Assembly (NCBI GenBank): GCA_002706765.1
Contig: PAJV01000032.1
Span: 1 to 64,000, forward strand
Source of the DNA: Gimesia sp.
GTDB taxonomy: Bacteria; Planctomycetota; Planctomycetia; Planctomycetales; Planctomycetaceae
DNA length: 64,000 nucleotides
Direction: 5' to 3'
This document shows, piece after piece, positions 36,085-45,609 of this stretch. Every line of letters begins with the position of its first letter. Within the stretch, counting starts at the first letter, position 1. Under the pieces are notes generated by a model, which searched no databases, was not told where the DNA came from, and saw only the letters and a program-made list of their open reading frames with translations. The position numbers were made by a program, and so were the translations under genes.

Positions 36085-36341
36085 TATGACGGTCCTTCGT
36101 CGATAAATGCTTATCGAGATATGATTTACGGTGTTGAGTCGAGGGTGGTGTTTCGATAGCGGAGAGGAGCCTTTTATTACTCGCTTTTATCATTATCGTC
36201 AACCCCGGCCTGAAACTTGGGTAATGAACGAGCGATTTGATTTTTGATTAAAGTTTTGTAGAGTTAAAACAGTTTTCGAATCAATAGATCAGTTTGCAGG
36301 AACAGATATTTTCCCTGTGACGCGCCTGGGTAAATGAAATA

Positions 36342-37541
36342 ATGAAACTAGTTGCTCCGATTTTTGTATTGTGTTCTTACATCGCTCTGGGTGTATTCAC
36401 TTCCGTGACCCAAGGGGCAGAGTTTCAGAAAAAAATTCTGACTGAAAAGTATTTTGCAGATGGAATCGCGAGTGGCGATTTCAATCATGACGGGCAGCGC
36501 GATATTGTCGCTGGCCCTTACTGGTATGCAGGGCCCACTTTCGAGAAAAAGCAGAGTTTTTACGAACCGGTATCCTGGCCACCCGCTGACAGTCCCAGTA
36601 ACTGCATGCTGGTGTTTGTATACGATTTCAATTCGGATGGCTGGGATGACATTCTGGTTCTGGGACGCGTGCATCTTCACGAAGCATACTGGTTCGAAAA
36701 TCCACGAACGGAAAACGGAGAATGGAAAAAACATTTTGTGTTCGAACGCGTTCAGGGTGAATCACCGCTTCTGGTCGATGTGACCGGAGATCAAAAGCCC
36801 GAACTGATCTGTCACTGGGAGAATCACTGGGGCTGGCTGGCGCCTGACTGGAGTGCACCAGACAAGCCCTGGCGTTTTCATTCTGTAGGACCGCGTGGGG
36901 AATGGAATCGTTTCTATCATGGAACGGGAGCTGGAGATCTGAATGGAGATGGTGCAACAGACATCGTGATCAATGATGGCTGGTTTGAAAATCCAGCGCA
37001 GCGAGGAGTCGACTGGAAATTTCATTCATTCGCTTTTTCAAAAGATAAAGGTGGCGCTCAGATGCTGGTTTACGATGTAGACGGAGATGGTGACAACGAT
37101 GTCATCTCCAGCGTCGATGCACATGGTTGGGGACTGGCCTGGTTTGAACAACAGCAGAAGGATGCGGAAATCACTTTTGCGAAGCATACAATCATGAGTG
37201 ATCGCAGCGAACTGAAGCAGTATGGTGTGGCATTCACTCAGCCACATGCTCTTGCTCTGGCTGACATTGACGGCGATGGTTTGCAGGATGTAGTGACCGG
37301 TAAACGGCGTTGGGCTCATGGTCCGAACAGAGATATTGAACCCGCGGCAGCACCTGTGGTTTACTGGTTTCAAATGCAACGCAGCGAGGATGGTAAAGTC
37401 CACTATATTCCCCATCTGGTCGATGACTGGTCTGGCATTGGTGTGCAGATTGAAGCCTCCGATGTCAACCAGGATGGGAAGACTGATATTCTGACCGCCT
37501 CCAAACTGGGGACGTTTCTGTTTTTGAACACGGGAAAATAA
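36342..37541 (+). CDS. Exported FG-GAP/VCBS repeat protein
   Basis: A 399-residue exported protein with a signal peptide (APIFVLCSYIALGVFTSVTQGAE trimmed to its core LCSYIALGVF). It contains repeated calcium-binding blade motifs: DFNHDGQRDIVAG, DFNSDGWDDILVLG, DLNGDGATDIVIN, DVDGDGDNDVISS, DIDGDGLQDVVTG and DVNQDGKTDILTA. These give a beta-propeller of at least six blades. Such proteins bind calcium and may bind surface ligands or polysaccharides. Its stop abuts the convergent aldolase gene's stop. No enzyme domain is seen. Confidence 0.88.
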   Translation: MKLVAPIFVLCSYIALGVFTSVTQGAEFQKKILTEKYFADGIASGDFNHDGQRDIVAGPYWYAGPTFEKKQSFYEPVSWPPADSPSNCMLVFVYDFNSDGWDDILVLGRVHLHEAYWFENPRTENGEWKKHFVFERVQGESPLLVDVTGDQKPELICHWENHWGWLAPDWSAPDKPWRFHSVGPRGEWNRFYHGTGAGDLNGDGATDIVINDGWFENPAQRGVDWKFHSFAFSKDKGGAQMLVYDVDGDGDNDVISSVDAHGWGLAWFEQQQKDAEITFAKHTIMSDRSELKQYGVAFTQPHALALADIDGDGLQDVVTGKRRWAHGPNRDIEPAAAPVVYWFQMQRSEDGKVHYIPHLVDDWSGIGVQIEASDVNQDGKTDILTASKLGTFLFLNTGK

Positions 37542-38624
37542 TCAGCCGCTGAGCCAGTCGTCCCGGTGGGCTTCAACAAACTCATCATCATTCAGATGTG
37601 GGTAAGCTGCATAGATGCGATCGATTTCTTCCAACTGACCGGGGCCCAGGGTTTCATGGGGATTCAGGCACCAGGTACCTTCCAGCAGGCCTTGACGACG
37701 CAACACTTCGTGGATGCCGGGAATACAGCCCTGAAAGCGATTGGCGACATCGAACAGTACGGCGTTGCAGTCTGTCACTTCTGTATTGCGATGAATCGTG
37801 GAGAGGGGAATATCCGAATTCGCTTCCGCGACCTGCCGGCATTCTTTGAGAATCTCCACAGCTTTACTGGTCCAGACAGCCCAGTGCCCGAGCAGCCCAC
37901 CTGCGATCCGTCTTTCAAGCTGCCTTCCATTCGAGGTGAAGCGAAAGGGGGTGACCAGATCGAGCACGATGTTGTCATCGTTTCCTGTATATAATGCGAT
38001 CTCGTCGCGTCCCGATTCCGCGACCGCGCGGATCACATCCAGGGTATGATAGCGATTGAAAGGGGCCAGCTTGATGGCAGCGACATTTTCGATTTCGCAG
38101 AAGCGACGCCAGAACGAGTAAGGCAGCAGACGTCCGCCGACATCGGGTTGCAGGTAGAAACCAAATACAGGGATGACTTCCGAGACGGCCTGGCAATGCT
38201 GGATCAGGGTTTCTTCGTCGGCGTTCTTCAGCGCGGACAGGCTGAGTAATCCAAAATGGTAACCGGCTTCACGGGCGATGGCTGCTTCGCTGGTTGCCTG
38301 TTGCGTATCTCCACAAATGCCGGCGACACGCAGCAGAAGTTGATCGCGCTGGTCATCGGCGCGGTTCATTTCTTCGGCTGCCAGTTCCAGGACAGGTTGA
38401 TACAGGTCGATGCCGGGATCGCGAATTTCAAACTGTGTGGTATGGACGCCCACGGCCAGACCACCAACTCCGCTGGCGATATAGTAACGTGAGAGGGCTC
38501 TTTGTCGGCGTTCGTCCAGTTTTCGAGATGCATTCAATGCAAGCGGGTGAGCGGGGATCGCGGTTCCCAGCTGTAGTGTGTTTGTGATTTGGGAAGAGTT
38601 CACGATAATAGATTCCTGTATCAT
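37542..38624 (-). CDS. DapA/N-acetylneuraminate lyase family aldolase
   Basis: A 360-residue class I aldolase-family protein. The Schiff-base Lys is in NVAAIKLAPF (about residue 185) and the partner Tyr in FGFYLQP lies 28 residues before it, the right spacing. The N-terminal GTAIPAHPLAL is the usual start of the barrel. It may cleave or condense a keto acid and an aldehyde; the substrate is unknown. The ATG at 38624 lacks a good ribosome site; GTG 38603, preceded by AGGAA, is an alternative start. It follows a NAD-dependent epimerase gene by 27 bases in one operon, a pairing typical of sugar-acid pathways. Confidence 0.82.
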   Translation of the reverse strand: MIQESIIVNSSQITNTLQLGTAIPAHPLALNASRKLDERRQRALSRYYIASGVGGLAVGVHTTQFEIRDPGIDLYQPVLELAAEEMNRADDQRDQLLLRVAGICGDTQQATSEAAIAREAGYHFGLLSLSALKNADEETLIQHCQAVSEVIPVFGFYLQPDVGGRLLPYSFWRRFCEIENVAAIKLAPFNRYHTLDVIRAVAESGRDEIALYTGNDDNIVLDLVTPFRFTSNGRQLERRIAGGLLGHWAVWTSKAVEILKECRQVAEANSDIPLSTIHRNTEVTDCNAVLFDVANRFQGCIPGIHEVLRRQGLLEGTWCLNPHETLGPGQLEEIDRIYAAYPHLNDDEFVEAHRDDWLSG

Positions 38625-38651
38625 CAAGCGTTCAAGCCAGGCAGGCCGGGG

Positions 38652-39692
38652 TTAAAATTTGCCGCTGCGCGATTCAAAATGCGTGGGCTTACCCAGCAGG
38701 GGACGTTCATTTCGGATCCAGTCAGCAGTCCAGTCGAAGATCTGTTCGATCTCCACCAGGGGGGCTCCGTATCGTTTGTGAGCGAATTGCCCATTATTGA
38801 GCAAGGCATCTTCGGCTGGTATTCCAGTGAATTGAGGAGTTTTATTGAACCGTGTTCCAAACGCTTCGCAGATGTCACGAACTTTAAGAATTTGCGGACC
38901 GGAAACATTCAGGTAAGTCGGTGGGGAAGCGGCATCGGGCATGGAACAGACCGTGATGGCATTCGCGTCTCCCTGCCAGATGACATTCACATAACCCATG
39001 GAGAGATCGATGGGCTGCTCGTGATAGACCTGTAATGCCAGATCGACGAGTACTCCGTATCGACATTCTGTCGCATAATTCAAGCGAATGATGGTCATGG
39101 GAATATTCAGCGTACGGCTGAAGTGTTCGAACATCCGTTCGCGTCCCAGGCAGCTCATGGCGTATTCACCCACCGGATTGGGCTTGTCGGTTTCAACGGA
39201 TCCCTGACTGGTTGCCGGGACGAGACCATAGATATTGCCGGTAGAGAATGCAGTGATGCGGCTGTTTTGATATTTATTGCAGACCAGCGCAGGCAGGTAG
39301 GTGTTCATGGCCCAGGTAAGAGATTCGTTGCCTGTCGCCCCAAATTTCATCCCCGCCATATAGATGACATGGGGGACGTCAGGCAGGCTGTTGATAAACG
39401 TATTGTCGAGCAGATCTCCCTTGATGGTTTCAATTCCCAGGTCTTCGAGTGGCTGCCTGCTGGTTTCATCAGAGAAGCGGCTGACGCCAATCACCCGTCG
39501 ACTGATGCCAGCTGCTTCATCGCCGCGGAGAATCATGCGGGCCAGTGTCGGTCCCATTTTACCGGCAATGCCGAGAAGGATTATGTCTCCGGAAGTCTGC
39601 TGGAGTGTCTGAATCACCTGGGGAGTGGGGCGGCTTAACAATTCGTCGAGTTGTTCGACCTGATTGATTGTTTCTGGAAATTCGGTAGTCAT
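38652..39692 (-). CDS. NAD-dependent epimerase/dehydratase family protein
   Basis: A 346-residue extended short-chain dehydrogenase. The cofactor motif GIAGKMG is at residues 41-47 and FSTGNIYG follows. The usual YxxxK catalytic pair is altered: the sequence is EYAMSCLGRE, so Tyr is kept but Lys is replaced by Cys. This may be a distinct group with changed or lost activity. Start ATG 39692 is preferred over the TTG 27 bases earlier. Upstream partner of the DapA-like gene; the two may convert a sugar acid. Confidence 0.8.
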   Translation of the reverse strand: MTTEFPETINQVEQLDELLSRPTPQVIQTLQQTSGDIILLGIAGKMGPTLARMILRGDEAAGISRRVIGVSRFSDETSRQPLEDLGIETIKGDLLDNTFINSLPDVPHVIYMAGMKFGATGNESLTWAMNTYLPALVCNKYQNSRITAFSTGNIYGLVPATSQGSVETDKPNPVGEYAMSCLGRERMFEHFSRTLNIPMTIIRLNYATECRYGVLVDLALQVYHEQPIDLSMGYVNVIWQGDANAITVCSMPDAASPPTYLNVSGPQILKVRDICEAFGTRFNKTPQFTGIPAEDALLNNGQFAHKRYGAPLVEIEQIFDWTADWIRNERPLLGKPTHFESRSGKF

Positions 39693-39794
39693 GATATGTC
39701 TGAAACTGTCAGTCTTCAAATTGGAAAATGCGAGGATAGTTACTTCTCACCGCATTATGGCAGGTTCAGGATCGAATTGGAAATCAACGTTAAG

Positions 39795-40331
39795 TTATTC
39801 CCGGGGTAGCTCGCAGGCCAGGAGTTGATCCCAGTCGGGCAGGTCGGCTGAATTTTGTGAGAAATAACTGGCGACGACTTCGCCCCGGTCAAGTATCAAA
39901 GCGGCGCCCAGTTGTTGTACGTCTTTACCCGGTATGCCCGGAAGATAACCAGAGAGAATGGTCGTTTTAAAGCCAGACCACCAGACAGCGGGCCCCACAG
40001 TCTCAGCCAGGCTGCCTCGTTTAACCTGAAACAGTTCATACAGTTTACGATCCGGGTCGCTGAAGCTGTAAACGTTTGATAGCTCATAGCGGGCCAGTAA
40101 TCTGGCTGCTTCTTTTTCGTTCATCATATGCACGACAGCCAGTTGCAGATGACGTTCCACCAGTTGGGCAGATAGCGATTTCAACTGGTCGAGAACCTGG
40201 CGACAGAACGGGCAGCCACCATGTCTGAGAAAGACGACCAGTACGGGTGAGCTATCCGATAGTTCTGTGAGCGTTTTTCCCTGGCTGGAAGAAAAGCGGG
40301 AAAGGGCCTCCCGCAACGGGGCGGAGTTCAT
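39795..40331 (-). CDS. Peroxiredoxin-like (AhpC/TSA-type) protein
   Basis: A 178-residue thioredoxin-fold protein. Cys40 and Cys43 form CPFC in the motif VFLRHGGCPFC, resembling peroxiredoxin-like proteins of the PRXL2/AhpC-TSA group rather than thioredoxin. It has no signal peptide, so it acts in the cytoplasm, probably on peroxides or protein disulfides. Upstream of the epimerase by about 100 bases and on the same strand, but not obviously part of that pathway. Confidence 0.75.
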   Translation of the reverse strand: MNSAPLREALSRFSSSQGKTLTELSDSSPVLVVFLRHGGCPFCRQVLDQLKSLSAQLVERHLQLAVVHMMNEKEAARLLARYELSNVYSFSDPDRKLYELFQVKRGSLAETVGPAVWWSGFKTTILSGYLPGIPGKDVQQLGAALILDRGEVVASYFSQNSADLPDWDQLLACELPRE

Positions 40332-40414
40332 GAGAGTCTTTCAGTTTGAGAGTCAAAGTTGTGATCAGACCGACGCAGGAGATCAGTTCTGAGGTCATTC
40401 CGTCTCTATCGAGT

Positions 40415-40702
40415 TTACCACAAAGCGTCCGGATGTTCTTTGTGGAAGTTGGTGATTTCCTGAACGGTTTCCTCAATCGTTTCGAGATCGGAATAGAACA
40501 TGGCGGTGGGGTCGATCTGTTTTTCTTCCAGAAAATCGATTTCCGCCTTCATTTGAGGGATCGCAGCGATCCGTGGCAAGACGACCAGCCAGAGCAGACC
40601 GACGCCCGCCAGCAGGATCAGGAACTGAGCCCATTGTTGTCGGGAGCGCGATCTGACGGCCGCCTGGTCTTCTGATTTGAACTTGAGGGACGAATGACTC
40701 AC
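40415..40702 (-). CDS. Small single-helix membrane protein of unknown function
   Basis: A 95-residue protein with one hydrophobic helix (FLILLAGVGLLWLVVLP) at about 26-44 and a charged C-terminal half with a coiled-coil look (MKAEIDFLEEKQ). No family recognised. It lies 25 bases downstream of the DUF1501 gene on the same strand, so the pair may share a transcript. Confidence 0.5.
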   Translation of the reverse strand: MSHSSLKFKSEDQAAVRSRSRQQWAQFLILLAGVGLLWLVVLPRIAAIPQMKAEIDFLEEKQIDPTAMFYSDLETIEETVQEITNFHKEHPDALW

Positions 40703-40727
40703 AGGATGTTACAGACTGTATGAGAGC

Positions 40728-42107
40728 TTAAAATAGTTCGTGAATGACTTCACCATGGTCTATGGCGGCAACTGGTCTACCTGAGTGATCAAGGAAATAC
40801 GTTTCAGGATCCATACCCAGTACCCGATAGATGGTATGATGAATATGCCCGGGGCGTACCGGTCGATCGGCCGGAGCTTCTCCCAGTCGATTCGTGGCTC
40901 CGATGATGCGTCCGCCTTTAACGCCTCCGCCACCCATCAGGCAGAACATCGCGTTCCCCCAGTGGTCGCGGCCCGGCGTTCCCATGCTGAGGGGAGGCCC
41001 CCCGTTACCGCCGTTATTCATGCGCGGCGTACGACTGAATTCGCCACACAGTACGACGAGAACTTTTTCACTTAAACCTCGCTGAGCCAGGTCTTCAAAC
41101 AGGGCACTGACTGCCTGATCGACGCGGGGCAGGTAACTGTCCATGCCGCTCTGCAGGTCCCAGTGGTGATCCCAGCCGCCAAAATGGACGGTGACAAAGG
41201 TAGTTCCTGCCTCGACCAGGCGACGTGCCAGCAAAACGCTTTGCCCCCAGGTGTGGCGACCATATTTTTCTCTCAGTGCATTGTCTTCGGAATTCAGATC
41301 GAACGCCTTTCGGGCTTTTTCACCGGTGACCATTTCGTAGGCTTTCTGATCCAGTCGATCCATGGAGCTCAGCATGCCTGACTGATCCACTTCGCGACGC
41401 AACTGGTCAAAGCTTTGCAGGAGACTCTTTCGATCCTTCAGGCGATCAATCGACAGTCCGGTGGTGGGATTGAGGTTCGTGACTTGAAAATTCGGGCTGT
41501 TGGGATCAGAGTCCGTCTCAAACGGATCATGCTGAACGCCGAGAAAGTTTCCACCAAAGTAACCCGGTCGTAAACCGATGCTGGAAGCATAGGGGACGGA
41601 AACATATGCGGGCATGTTGGGATCACGCGGGCCAAGGACCTTGGTCGCCATGGACGAGATTGACGGATTTCGACCGGCAGTGCTGCCACCATTAACGTCA
41701 CCGCGACCGGTAAGCATCCAGTGACCGCCGGTAAAATGATCGCCGGTATCATGGTGCAATGAGCGGACCAGCGAAAATTTGTCTGCACATTTTGCCTGCA
41801 GCGGAAACATTTCGGTGATGTCCATGCCAGGCACGTTGGTAGATATCGGATTCCAGATGCCCTTGTATTCACTGGGGGCTTCGGGCTTCAGGTCGTAAAG
41901 ATCCATGTGGCTGGGGCCCCCATCCAGCCAGAGTAGAATGACGGAGGTATCTTTCTTCTCCACACCCGCCTGTTCGGACATTGATTTCGCATGCAGAATC
42001 TGTGACAGGCTGGCGGAGCCCATCCCGGCAATCCCTGCCTGTAGAAAATGGCGTCTGCTGATGCCATCACAGTACTTCCCTGATTTACCAAATTCAACGC
42101 GGAACAT
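40728..42107 (-). CDS. Tat-exported DUF1501 protein
   Basis: A 459-residue DUF1501 protein of the alkaline-phosphatase-like fold. The N-terminus has a twin-Arg signal, SRRHFLQAGIAG, at about 17-28. Mature motifs are LLWLDGGPSHMD, GEFSRTPRMN and GRDHWG, and the protein ends GEVIHELF. The family is abundant in planctomycetes and its role is untested, though sulfatase-like hydrolysis is suspected. Start ATG 42107 is chosen over 42146 because AAGGAT precedes it and the Tat signal then lies near the N-terminus. A fragment at 25875-25952 resembles its last 24 residues. Confidence 0.9.
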   Translation of the reverse strand: MFRVEFGKSGKYCDGISRRHFLQAGIAGMGSASLSQILHAKSMSEQAGVEKKDTSVILLWLDGGPSHMDLYDLKPEAPSEYKGIWNPISTNVPGMDITEMFPLQAKCADKFSLVRSLHHDTGDHFTGGHWMLTGRGDVNGGSTAGRNPSISSMATKVLGPRDPNMPAYVSVPYASSIGLRPGYFGGNFLGVQHDPFETDSDPNSPNFQVTNLNPTTGLSIDRLKDRKSLLQSFDQLRREVDQSGMLSSMDRLDQKAYEMVTGEKARKAFDLNSEDNALREKYGRHTWGQSVLLARRLVEAGTTFVTVHFGGWDHHWDLQSGMDSYLPRVDQAVSALFEDLAQRGLSEKVLVVLCGEFSRTPRMNNGGNGGPPLSMGTPGRDHWGNAMFCLMGGGGVKGGRIIGATNRLGEAPADRPVRPGHIHHTIYRVLGMDPETYFLDHSGRPVAAIDHGEVIHELF

Positions 42108-42237
42108 ATTTGCGATCCTTAGCGCGAAATAAAAATAAGAGTTCACTTATGCGTGTATTTTATTGATGGCGATCTGGTTTCGTCAATAAGGAACCGCACT
42201 GATTTATTCTGAATACGTAGCCTGTGAGTCAGTCAGC

Positions 42238-43143
42238 TTAAGGAGATTTTTCTGCTTTCAGTTTGGCAGCCCGGTAGATGACACCGTTGATTTCGCCGCC
42301 GATCATCAGGATTGCTCCTGTCAGATAGAGCCAGGCCAGTAGCACAATGAAGCCCCCGATGGTGCCATAGGTCTCGTTGTAGTGGGCAAAATTCTCGACA
42401 TAAAGACGAAAACCCTGCAACATCAGGATCCAACTGGTGACAACAAAGATGCTGCCGGGAGTAAAAATCTTCCAGGGTAACTTAATACTGGGAACGGCCG
42501 AGTAAATTACCGACGTGGAAATCAGCATGAAACCACAAGCCACGGACCAGCGGACGCCAGCCGAAAATAAGAGGTTTATCCACGTGGAATGAAGATTTGT
42601 GACCAGCAGACTGGCGATTTCTGGACCCACCACCAGCAGGATGGAAGCGGTGAGCAGCAGGATCAATACACCAAATGTGAGCAGCAATGCCAGCCCGCCT
42701 GACCGCAGAAAAGAACGGCGATGTTCGACTTCAAATACGGAATCCAGTCCCTCTTCCATGGTAATAAAGAGACGGGTTCCCCCCCAGGCGAGCAGAAATA
42801 CGCCCCCACCGATCAGGCTGAGTGTGGTTTTCTGCTGTATATCTTCAATCTGAGCAAACAGCAGACTTGAGACATTGCTGGGTAACCCCTGGTTGATGGC
42901 GTTCTCTACACTCAGGATGACGCCTCGAATCGGTAATTGTGCCAGACAACCAATTATAACAATCAGCAGTGGAAATAAAGTGAATATGGAGTAGTAGGCA
43001 AATTGCGCGCTATGGGCACTGAGGTGATGCTTGTCGTAGCCTTTCAGCGTTTGAATCATCAAGTCCCAGAGTGTCAGCCCGCCAAATTTCCACATGGCGC
43101 GGAACCCAATTTTTCCCAGCTGTATCTGTTCCCGTTCTGACAT
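42238..43143 (-). CDS. YihY/BrkB family membrane protein
   Basis: A 301-residue inner-membrane protein with about six hydrophobic helices. Motifs HLSAHSAQFAYYSIFTLFPLL and the later GGxxxLLxWLYL-type end match YihY/BrkB (formerly mis-annotated as RNase BN). The N-terminal 30 residues are soluble. The role of the family is unresolved. Gene stands alone between divergent neighbours, with 130 bases before the DUF1501 gene start on the same strand. Confidence 0.88.
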   Translation of the reverse strand: MSEREQIQLGKIGFRAMWKFGGLTLWDLMIQTLKGYDKHHLSAHSAQFAYYSIFTLFPLLIVIIGCLAQLPIRGVILSVENAINQGLPSNVSSLLFAQIEDIQQKTTLSLIGGGVFLLAWGGTRLFITMEEGLDSVFEVEHRRSFLRSGGLALLLTFGVLILLLTASILLVVGPEIASLLVTNLHSTWINLLFSAGVRWSVACGFMLISTSVIYSAVPSIKLPWKIFTPGSIFVVTSWILMLQGFRLYVENFAHYNETYGTIGGFIVLLAWLYLTGAILMIGGEINGVIYRAAKLKAEKSP

Positions 43144-43360
43144 GTCAGTCCGATCTTATATGTTGTGGTTTAATACTTTACGGTGATCTAAGTGTTACAG
43201 CAGCAGTGAAAGCAAATTCCTTATAATTGATATAATCATTAAAGGTTAACATTTTGAAATGACGATGACAGAGATAAGGGGAGCTTACATCTCAAGTTTA
43301 CTCTCATCGAAATGAATTACACCTCTTATCTGAAAAACAGAGATTAATCGGATTTTCAAA

Positions 43361-44047
43361 ATGAATTCGTTGCTCAAATTGACTGCGGGAATTGTACTTT
43401 GTCTGCCACTGACCGGCTGTGCGAGCCCTGGATATTACGACCCTGCCACTGGCATGATCTGCAGTGGTCCGATGTACGGCCCCACAGATTTCATGGATGA
43501 TATCAAATGCAAGCTTTCTAAACACCGTGCCAAGCGGATGATGAAGCATTGTTGTAATCCCTGTTCGCCCTGTGATCCCTGCAACACCTGCGATCCTTGC
43601 GGCGGAGGCGGATTTGGCAGCACGCTTCCCGGCATGATGACTTCGGGCACTTTCAGCTACGGCGGAGATGATGGCTCGATGGAGTCTTACCCTTCGCCGA
43701 ATTATGCTCCTCAGTCCAGTTGTCCCACTTGTGGGCCACAAGGTTACCAGGGGCAACAAACTTACGAGACTCCGCAAACCTATGAAGGCGAATACATGCA
43801 GGAGTCTGCACCACACGAAGTCGCTCCGCATACAGGACCTGCTACCGTCGTTCCCCAGAAAATCTCTCCGGTCCCTGAACATGGATCAAAAGGAGTGTTA
43901 GGTAAACCGGCGCCGGCTCCCGCTGCAGAAGAGCCCATGTCCTCGGTTCCTCCTGCTCTGTTACATACACCGACGATGATCCCAGGGTCCGCTCAACCGC
44001 GACAGGGAGCAAGACCTGTGCAGTGGGTACCCGCGCAGGTTCATTAG
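43361..44047 (+). CDS. Cys-rich lipoprotein of unknown function
   Basis: A 228-residue lipoprotein with the lipobox LTGC (signal LTAGIVLCLPLTGC). After a basic stretch there is a cluster of eight Cys in a 24-residue segment, HCCNPCSPCDPCNTCDPCG, spaced as repeated C-x-x-C, at about 63-81. A Gly/Ser/Tyr/Pro-rich region and Pro-rich C-terminus follow. The cluster could bind metal or form disulfides. I know no family for it; similar small Cys-rich lipoproteins occur in planctomycetes. Gene stands alone. The start ATG lacks a strong ribosome site. Confidence 0.7.
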   Translation: MNSLLKLTAGIVLCLPLTGCASPGYYDPATGMICSGPMYGPTDFMDDIKCKLSKHRAKRMMKHCCNPCSPCDPCNTCDPCGGGGFGSTLPGMMTSGTFSYGGDDGSMESYPSPNYAPQSSCPTCGPQGYQGQQTYETPQTYEGEYMQESAPHEVAPHTGPATVVPQKISPVPEHGSKGVLGKPAPAPAAEEPMSSVPPALLHTPTMIPGSAQPRQGARPVQWVPAQVH

Positions 44048-44148
44048 ACTGCCACGCGAATTAAAAATTCAGGTCAGCAGATAGTGAGTGTTGGGCATCC
44101 CCATATTTCCAAGACGAAGACGGGTTTGTTCAGAAAGGTCCAGACGGA

Positions 44149-45597
44149 GTGATTCAACCTGATCGAGTCTATCAAAGGTATCTCAGGTTGCGAAGGCTGT
44201 ATTCCAGTCGAATGCAGATTTGCCTGACCTGTATTCTTTTTTGTCTGTTCACAACAGATGCCGAAGCCACGATCTACGAAGTCGGTCCTGGAAAGAAATA
44301 TTCCCTGGTTGAGAAAGTTCCCTGGGAAAGCCTGGTTGCCGGGGATGAAGTCCAGATCCACTGGCGGCCTCAACCTTACCATACCAAATGGGTTCTCTGT
44401 CGCCGCGGTACGAAAGACAAGCCGATCGTGATCAAAGGCATTCCCTCAGAAAAAGGGGAACTGCCCGTGATTGACGGACGCCGGGCAATGACGCGTCCGC
44501 AGTTACGATTCTGGGGAGAACAGCGAGGCATTATTAAAATTGGAGGTGCCCGCGATCCGGAAGATACCATGCCCGCCTACATCGTGATTGAAAATCTCGA
44601 CATTCGCAGTGCGCGGCCTTCCTTTTTCTATTTCAGTTCAGAAGGACTGCAGAAATACTTTCAGAATGCAGCTGCCATTTTTGTTGAAAAAGGGGAGCAT
44701 ATTACGATTCGAAACTGCTACCTGCATGACTGCGGCAATGGATTATTCGTAGCGTATGACACGAAAGATCTGCTGGTGGAAAACTGTTCGATCTACCATA
44801 ACGGGATTGCCGACAGTTATTACGAACATAATGTCTACACCGAAGCCGCGGGAATCACTTTTCAGGGCAACTACCTGGGACCGCTCAGGAAAAACTGTCT
44901 GGGGAATAACCTCAAAGACCGGTCTGCAGGGCTGGTGGTACGATACAACTGGATTGAAAGTGGTAACCGCCAGTTGGACCTCGTGGATTCCGAAGGCGGC
45001 GATACGATTCGCTTTGATCCACGCTATCGCAGTGCGTACGTGTATGGGAATGTGCTGGTTAAACTGGAAGAAGATTCCAACAGCCAGATGATTCATTATG
45101 GCGGCGACAGTGGTGATGAAAGTGCTTACCGAAAAGGAACGCTGTTCCTGTACAACAACACGCTGGTTTCACGACGCGCGTCGACAACACTGGTCAGGCT
45201 TTCTACGAACAGTGAGCATCTGGAGTGTCGCAATAATATTTTATATACCACGCATGCGGGCAGCAGCTTCGCGATTCTGGACGAGAAGGGAACGGCGAGT
45301 CTCAGCTATAACTGGATCAAACCGGGTTGGAAAGCCGCGCATTCCAGCAGTTACGGAAATGTGAAATCAGAAGCAGAAGTCCATTCCGGTGATGATCCCG
45401 GTTTTCAGGATGAAGCAAAAAATCTCTTCTTTCTGACGGCTAAATCAGCGTGTCTCAACAAAGCTGGTCTGCTGCCCGTGGCAATTCAAAACAACTTTCC
45501 CGTACTTCAGCAGTTCAAAGGTCCGCGTGGAATTGAAAAACGCCCCGCAGCATCTCTGAAGGACCTGGGGGCGCTGGAAAGAGAATCGGAAGAATAG
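44149..45597 (+). CDS. Exported right-handed beta-helix repeat protein
   Basis: A 482-residue exported protein. The N-terminus is basic with a hydrophobic core ICLTCILFCLFTT, a signal peptide. The rest has the beta-helix look: ITIRNCYLHDCGNGLFV, LLVENCSIYHNGI, and GIIKIGG-type turns, as in polysaccharide lyases and pectate-lyase-like proteins. No catalytic motif is clear. The GTG at 44149 is the longest start; ATG 44212 (MQICLTC) is an alternative that gives a shorter signal peptide. It may act on a surface glycan. Convergent with pepA, 12 bases apart. Confidence 0.75.
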   Translation: MIQPDRVYQRYLRLRRLYSSRMQICLTCILFCLFTTDAEATIYEVGPGKKYSLVEKVPWESLVAGDEVQIHWRPQPYHTKWVLCRRGTKDKPIVIKGIPSEKGELPVIDGRRAMTRPQLRFWGEQRGIIKIGGARDPEDTMPAYIVIENLDIRSARPSFFYFSSEGLQKYFQNAAAIFVEKGEHITIRNCYLHDCGNGLFVAYDTKDLLVENCSIYHNGIADSYYEHNVYTEAAGITFQGNYLGPLRKNCLGNNLKDRSAGLVVRYNWIESGNRQLDLVDSEGGDTIRFDPRYRSAYVYGNVLVKLEEDSNSQMIHYGGDSGDESAYRKGTLFLYNNTLVSRRASTTLVRLSTNSEHLECRNNILYTTHAGSSFAILDEKGTASLSYNWIKPGWKAAHSSSYGNVKSEAEVHSGDDPGFQDEAKNLFFLTAKSACLNKAGLLPVAIQNNFPVLQQFKGPRGIEKRPAASLKDLGALERESEE

Positions 45598-45609
45598 CTA
45601 CCCTTCTGA

